DNA of 64,000 nucleotides from Mortierella alpina (Eukaryota; Mortierellomycota; Mortierellomycetes; Mortierellales; Mortierellaceae), in assembly GCA_029449245.1 (NCBI GenBank), contig JANATF010000006.1:1302001-1366000 (forward strand), in the 5' to 3' direction. Positions within the stretch are counted from its first letter, which is position 1, and every line of letters begins with the position of its first letter. Both the position numbers and the translations under genes were made by a program. Positions 59,644 through 64,000 of this stretch are shown one piece after another. The notes beneath the pieces are model-generated. The model was not told the DNA's origin. It made no database searches and saw only the letters and a list, made by a program, of their open reading frames with translations.

Positions 59644-62070
59644 CTTAGCTTAGTTTAGCTACTATATTGACAGATAACGGGATAGACAACAATAGTCCAA
59701 TGTAGATATCATCCATTTCGCTCCACTCCGGCTATTAGTTCTGCTCATTATCATTATCCAAGTACCTTTACACCTACAAGTAGATCGTACAATACTCTCG
59801 TGGCAGTTGATCTTCGCGACTCAATGCCAATACTCTGTTTTTAAATTGGGAATCTGTGTTCGCGTTGCCGTGAGAACGAAAGACAGCCACATCCAAACAT
59901 AGGCGTCCCATTTTCACTGTCCTCCTGGTATTCTATAAAAATTTAAGCAATTGCGCACAGAGTGGCCGTGCTCCATTTGAGAAAAGCTCCGCGGAGAAAG
60001 GGTAGAAACACGCTCGACAATGTCTTCCCGCCCCTCCACTCTGTATGAGCGAGAGTGATGCACAGATGCTTCATGTCCCTTGACGTATTGAACATTTCCT
60101 GCTGCTGCCTCGGTGATCGACAGGGTGATTTTTTTTTCGTTTTGTTGGTTTTGTTGGTTTTAGCAACAAGCGAGCATTTGCATGGATAGAGTCAGATTTG
60201 AAGGCGGGGTCTCCTGGGGGTGCCCACGTCAAAGAGACATGGGAAATTGCCAGATTCATGTCTCATCCTTCAATCTGGAGATCTCACACCTTGACAAATC
60301 TGTTGCCCACCACAACCTGATATTCTCCGACACCATTCTAACAAACGGCATCCATATTGACGTCCTCAGACTATCGTGAAAGCACCAACAGCAGCTGAGA
60401 TCGGAGGATTGTGATGTTCTACAGTGCCCGACAGCACAGCGAAAGGAGTGGGTTCGAGAGACAAAGTAATATCATGATTTTCAGCGGATGAGTCCATTGC
60501 CGACGGATCGTGATCCATGCAAAGTATGCACGCGATAAACAGGCTGAACAGTAGCACAAAACATACAATAGAATTAAACAGGGATGGCAAAAGATATGAA
60601 TGGTATGCATGCATGTGTGCATGAACAGAGTGTAAACAAATTTTAACGTAGGTTGGCGATGGTTTTGCTTATTGCTCAGCCCAGCTAAGGTTTACGCGTA
60701 CAGTATCAAGCGCTTTCACAGATTCCTCTATGGACAGTATCATTACGAATCTTCGTACCGATGAACTTTCTCAACTCTCAAATATCCCTGTGCGCTTTCA
60801 GTGTTCGACAAACGGCATGCCCATATATCGAGTTTCTATGACGAATAGGCTTACAGTCAGCAATCATTCAATTGTCCACACATAGTACAGTGTACTGTAT
60901 GGTAACGTGGCAATTGGAGACAGTCTAATGCTCACAATTCTGAGATATTTCATTTGAATTCCCTCTGTGCCACGCTGCATGAAGAAAGTTACGCCTCGGA
61001 GGTCGTGTTCCGTCTCTCTGATTCAACAACCAGCAGAGTCACTTTGGTATAGTTTGTGCATGTATAGAGGTGCGAGGAAGATTCTGAGAGAGCCATGCTT
61101 CTATTGACGTGAGTCATGGGGATGCAGAAGCGTTTTTTTTGTAGACTATGTTCTTATGGTTGCATGGTGTCGCCCCTAGACGGCGAGGAAGTGGTCCGGG
61201 TCGTGAACAAGAAGAGTTTGGCGAAGCGTGCAGGAGAAGACGTCGAAAGCACGGGAGGCACAGAGAGGAAAATCGGCACTTTGCCACGTTGCACGAAAAG
61301 ATACTTCTTTGCAATCGGTTATTCCGTTATGCTGTGATACGGCATCACACTTCCGCGGACATTTATTATAGTCTATAGACTGGAATATTTATCGTATATA
61401 TCCTGGATTCCTCCTTTCGCAAACGGGACATCCAAGGAATGAGGGGTGTTCATCTTTTGACGGGAAGCACTGGCGGACGCCAAACCGCGAACGTAAATTA
61501 GAAAAACCAAAGAAGGCAACTAATAAGGTTTACGAAGTTGATGTAGAGCACCCTCTTTATTCAATCGTCTATTCCGCATGTAAATGACATTGTTTCTTGG
61601 GAGGCGTACTGTACTATAGCAATGTATGCACCGTGATAGAAACGAGCAAGGTTCAATGACGAATGATTTATCCTGATGAACATCTTACGCATCCACTTGT
61701 TTTAAAGAAAGTCAAGGAGAGTCCACTAGAATCAAACACAACACTTGTACCTTGGACTCTACCACAGTAAGCGTCGCCCGCGAACACCAAATGTAGAGTA
61801 GAGAACCATCCAGGCGAATTTACTTGCGCAATGCTGGCAAATCTCACCATGGTCCGACCGCATGTGTTACATTCATAACCATTTATGAATGCGAAGCATT
61901 GGCTTCAAGCACTGGGAATAAGGCATGATGTTCTTATATTAAACCACGTAGTGCTGGGCCGCATGGATGGAACTATGCCCAGTACGGCGACAAACTGTTT
62001 GCTCATGTTGTAAGTGTTTTAACTGTGGAACTGCTGGACGGGCATTTTAATATGGGTGTCCTAGAAATCA
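59644..62070. other. Intergenic region, nothing recognised
   Basis: About 2.4 kb, AT-rich, with short ORFs only and stops in all frames. No element ends, RNA genes or conserved motifs seen. Confidence 0.55.
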
Positions 62071-62427
62071 GTCGCTACTGCAGACCTGCCATTTGATGAT
62101 GATGCTCTGAGGCTTCTTGGTGACTCGGCCGAGTCAATGCAGGTCGTTATAAAAGCTTGTACTTATAAAAGCCTGGAAGGTCACAAGTTTGACGGCATTA
62201 AGCAGAGTTGCATCGACAGTGCTTGGGAAGCCATGCTTCGGGTTTCCGATCAGTCTACTCCCACAAGTTTACAGCTAGCCTGGGTCGGAAGAAGTGGCTG
62301 TCAGAGCTGTGATCACGTTCAAAGATTTTCCAGGCGGCGCTTCAAAGCTGTTCTCAAAAGGAAAGCAATCTTTTCAAGTCCCGGACATGATCCACTCCTG
62401 GGAGCGATTTTGGCATATCAGAAATAA
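62071..62427 (+). other. Open stretch of unknown nature
   Basis: From about 62071 a frame reads ATADLPFDDDALRLLGDSAE and on through IKACTYKSLEGHKFDGIKQS to a stop at 62427. Composition looks protein-like but no family is recognised. It could be an exon following the splice-like CTAG at 62063, or a gene remnant. Confidence 0.25.
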
Positions 62428-64000
62428 GATAGCATTCGAACGTTCAATTCACCGTCCTTAACGTGCTTTCCTGCAGAATTGCATCGACAGCAGCACAGTG
62501 ATAGGCGTCTAGACAATCAACTGCAGAAAGTAATGTAGATCTGCCTGTTTCGATCGGGAAGAAAGGACTAAGAAATGTGGCTTTGCAAACTCTTCTTCGG
62601 CAAGGCTCCCTCTTCGACTTGCATTGAGGACTATCGCGATGTCGAGATGTGAGCTGTATGAATATCTATAGCGACCTATTGTTCAAGCTCCACGAGCGAC
62701 TAATAAGGATTCTCAAAGACGCCCAGGCCTACATGCACGGACTATACCCCCGAGCTGAACTTTTGCTCAAGAGAATGTGCAACAAAAGAAAGGAAGGTGG
62801 GTAGACAATATCCAGAAGACATGTGAACCTGGCTTCCAGGTACGAGGGCCAGAGTGGGCGAGGGGTCGGGGGGTGGTGTCGGGTTGTTTTCCCGCGCTCG
62901 AGTCCCCCACTAGTAATCGATTAAATCGAAGCTGGCTTAGCGGCTGGGGGATATCAATGAGAAAGAACCGGGGTGATGATAACTCCTCGGACAATTTTTC
63001 ACGCCCATTGCCCATAGTCTCTATCACTGGGACCATGTTTTTCTCCTACTTGAATTTAATACCGTGAATATGCACTCGCCTTCTGAAATTGAGCGGCTCA
63101 GCAGTATGGAGCGATGATTCTGATGAGGAATGGCCATGCTGGAAGCTGATCGCCTTGGCCAATGGGATCACAATCCTCCTGGTACTTCGAGATATTGCGG
63201 AATTGTGGGTTTGGTGTGTGGAGGGACGTCAAGCGTTGTAAAGCGATCTACTTTGATATGGAAAGTCATTGCGCCCAGTTACGTTTATTTCAAGGTAGGT
63301 CGTCAAAAGTCGATCAACTACTGTACAGTACAATAGACGAACCGTATGGAGTAGTCCACAGTGAACCGATTGAGTGGATGCTCAATGTCCATTCTAGGTA
63401 AAGTACTTTCTGATGAGGTGTGAACATGTACAGTGCTGTACAGGTGCAAAAACACCATAGGTATGCTCGGCCAATAGAGCAGTGAAGAGCGTTACATTGA
63501 ATCGAAAATGTACTACAGCATGCTTTTAGAGTACGATATATATGTTGTGCTCAATCGTTCCCGTTCAAGCCTCATCTTTATTTTGTCCCTGCTGCAGCAT
63601 TTGTAAGGGAGCACCGACATGCCACGCTCATCAATATTTTCTCTGCCCAAGGCAGCAACGAGCCACGACATTGTTTACTTGACCAATTCAGTCAATAATC
63701 GATGCCCTGGATCCCTTGAGCATTTGTCTTGCCTTGCTTTGCGTTGCGTTGCGTTGTGTTCCTTTTTTTTTTTGTTTTTTGTTTCTGTACAAATAGGCAC
63801 TCCTTGCGCACTCCTCCCCTCCTCTGTTTTGCTGTTCATCTCGCATTCGTCTCGCTCTGCTTTATTATCACCACTCTGTTTAGCCTCACCACATCCTTCC
63901 TCCTTGACTTTCCTCGTCACTTTCTTCGCCCTCTTTGCGATTACTTATAAACGAAAGGATTTCATACTTTTTTAATACAGAGGACTATCATCAACCGGTT
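62428..64000. other. Region without recognised genes; possible promoter at the right edge
   Basis: No supported gene. A G-rich stretch lies at 62850-62885. From 63730 to 63930 the plus strand is strongly pyrimidine-rich, with a splice-like TTTTTTAATACAG at 63966-63979. Comparable CT-rich stretches precede transcription units elsewhere in the window, so a gene may start just beyond the edge. Confidence 0.35.

Noticed and set aside
62767-63036. Minus-strand motif LLVGDSSAGK, like a dynamin P-loop
   Set aside because: No further GTPase motifs follow, the Lys is followed by QP, and the frame is short. Probably chance.
1-64000. tRNA or rRNA genes
   Set aside because: Scanned for B-box-like GGTTCGAATCC and rRNA core sequences by eye and saw none convincing; a covariance-model search would be needed to exclude them.

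Overview
The window reads as the genome of an early-diverging filamentous fungus. Genes have many short GT-AG introns, the conserved genes (SMC2, an Mpe1/RBBP6-type factor, ARPC2, a LARGE-like glycosyltransferase) are clearly eukaryotic, and Ty3/gypsy chromoviruses, a LINE and Fanzor-type (eukaryotic TnpB) genes are abundant. A Mortierella-like member of Mucoromycota would fit, but that is inference; no species marker is present.

Layout. 1-4.1 kb: 3' part of a LINE (RT, basic coiled coil, RNase H) with a poly-A tail, then a degenerate tandem repeat. 4.5-5.26 kb: a truncated gypsy element on the minus strand. 5.26-32.74 kb: one copy of a Fanzor-bearing element (copy 1), shattered by nested retrotransposons. 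Element D (5,777-10,882) and element A (12,428-31,487) sit in the Fanzor gene; A itself holds element B (15,985-22,301), element C (24,401-30,007) and two solo LTRs. A, B, C and D and the left solo LTR each have an exact 5-bp target duplication; the right solo LTR matches with one extra base. 33.0-39.7 kb: SMC2 (minus) and a GT49/LARGE-like glycosyltransferase (plus), head to head. 40.6-41.95 kb: a divergent, decayed Fanzor (copy 4). 43.5 kb: a MITE. 44.6-48.9 kb: intact Fanzor copy 2. 49.1-54.8 kb: Mpe1-like gene (minus) and ARPC2 (plus), head to head. 54.9-58.3 kb: a TIR-bounded, degenerate Fanzor element (copy 3) that contains a carboxylesterase pseudogene fragment and a solo LTR. 58.3-64 kb: mostly no recognisable gene.

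The most interesting system is copy 2. Four exons join in phase, with no stop, into a predicted protein of 1,262 aa. It carries a complete FEN1/XPG-type flap-endonuclease domain (all seven family acidic positions visible) followed by a basic linker and a TnpB/Fanzor RuvC nuclease with zinc ribbon. I know of no description of such a fusion. The 3' end of the element holds a conserved hairpin region, a candidate guide RNA, and ends in a pogo/mariner-like terminus next to a TA. Copies 1-4 show that the family is mobile, diversified, and repeatedly found just 3' of host genes.
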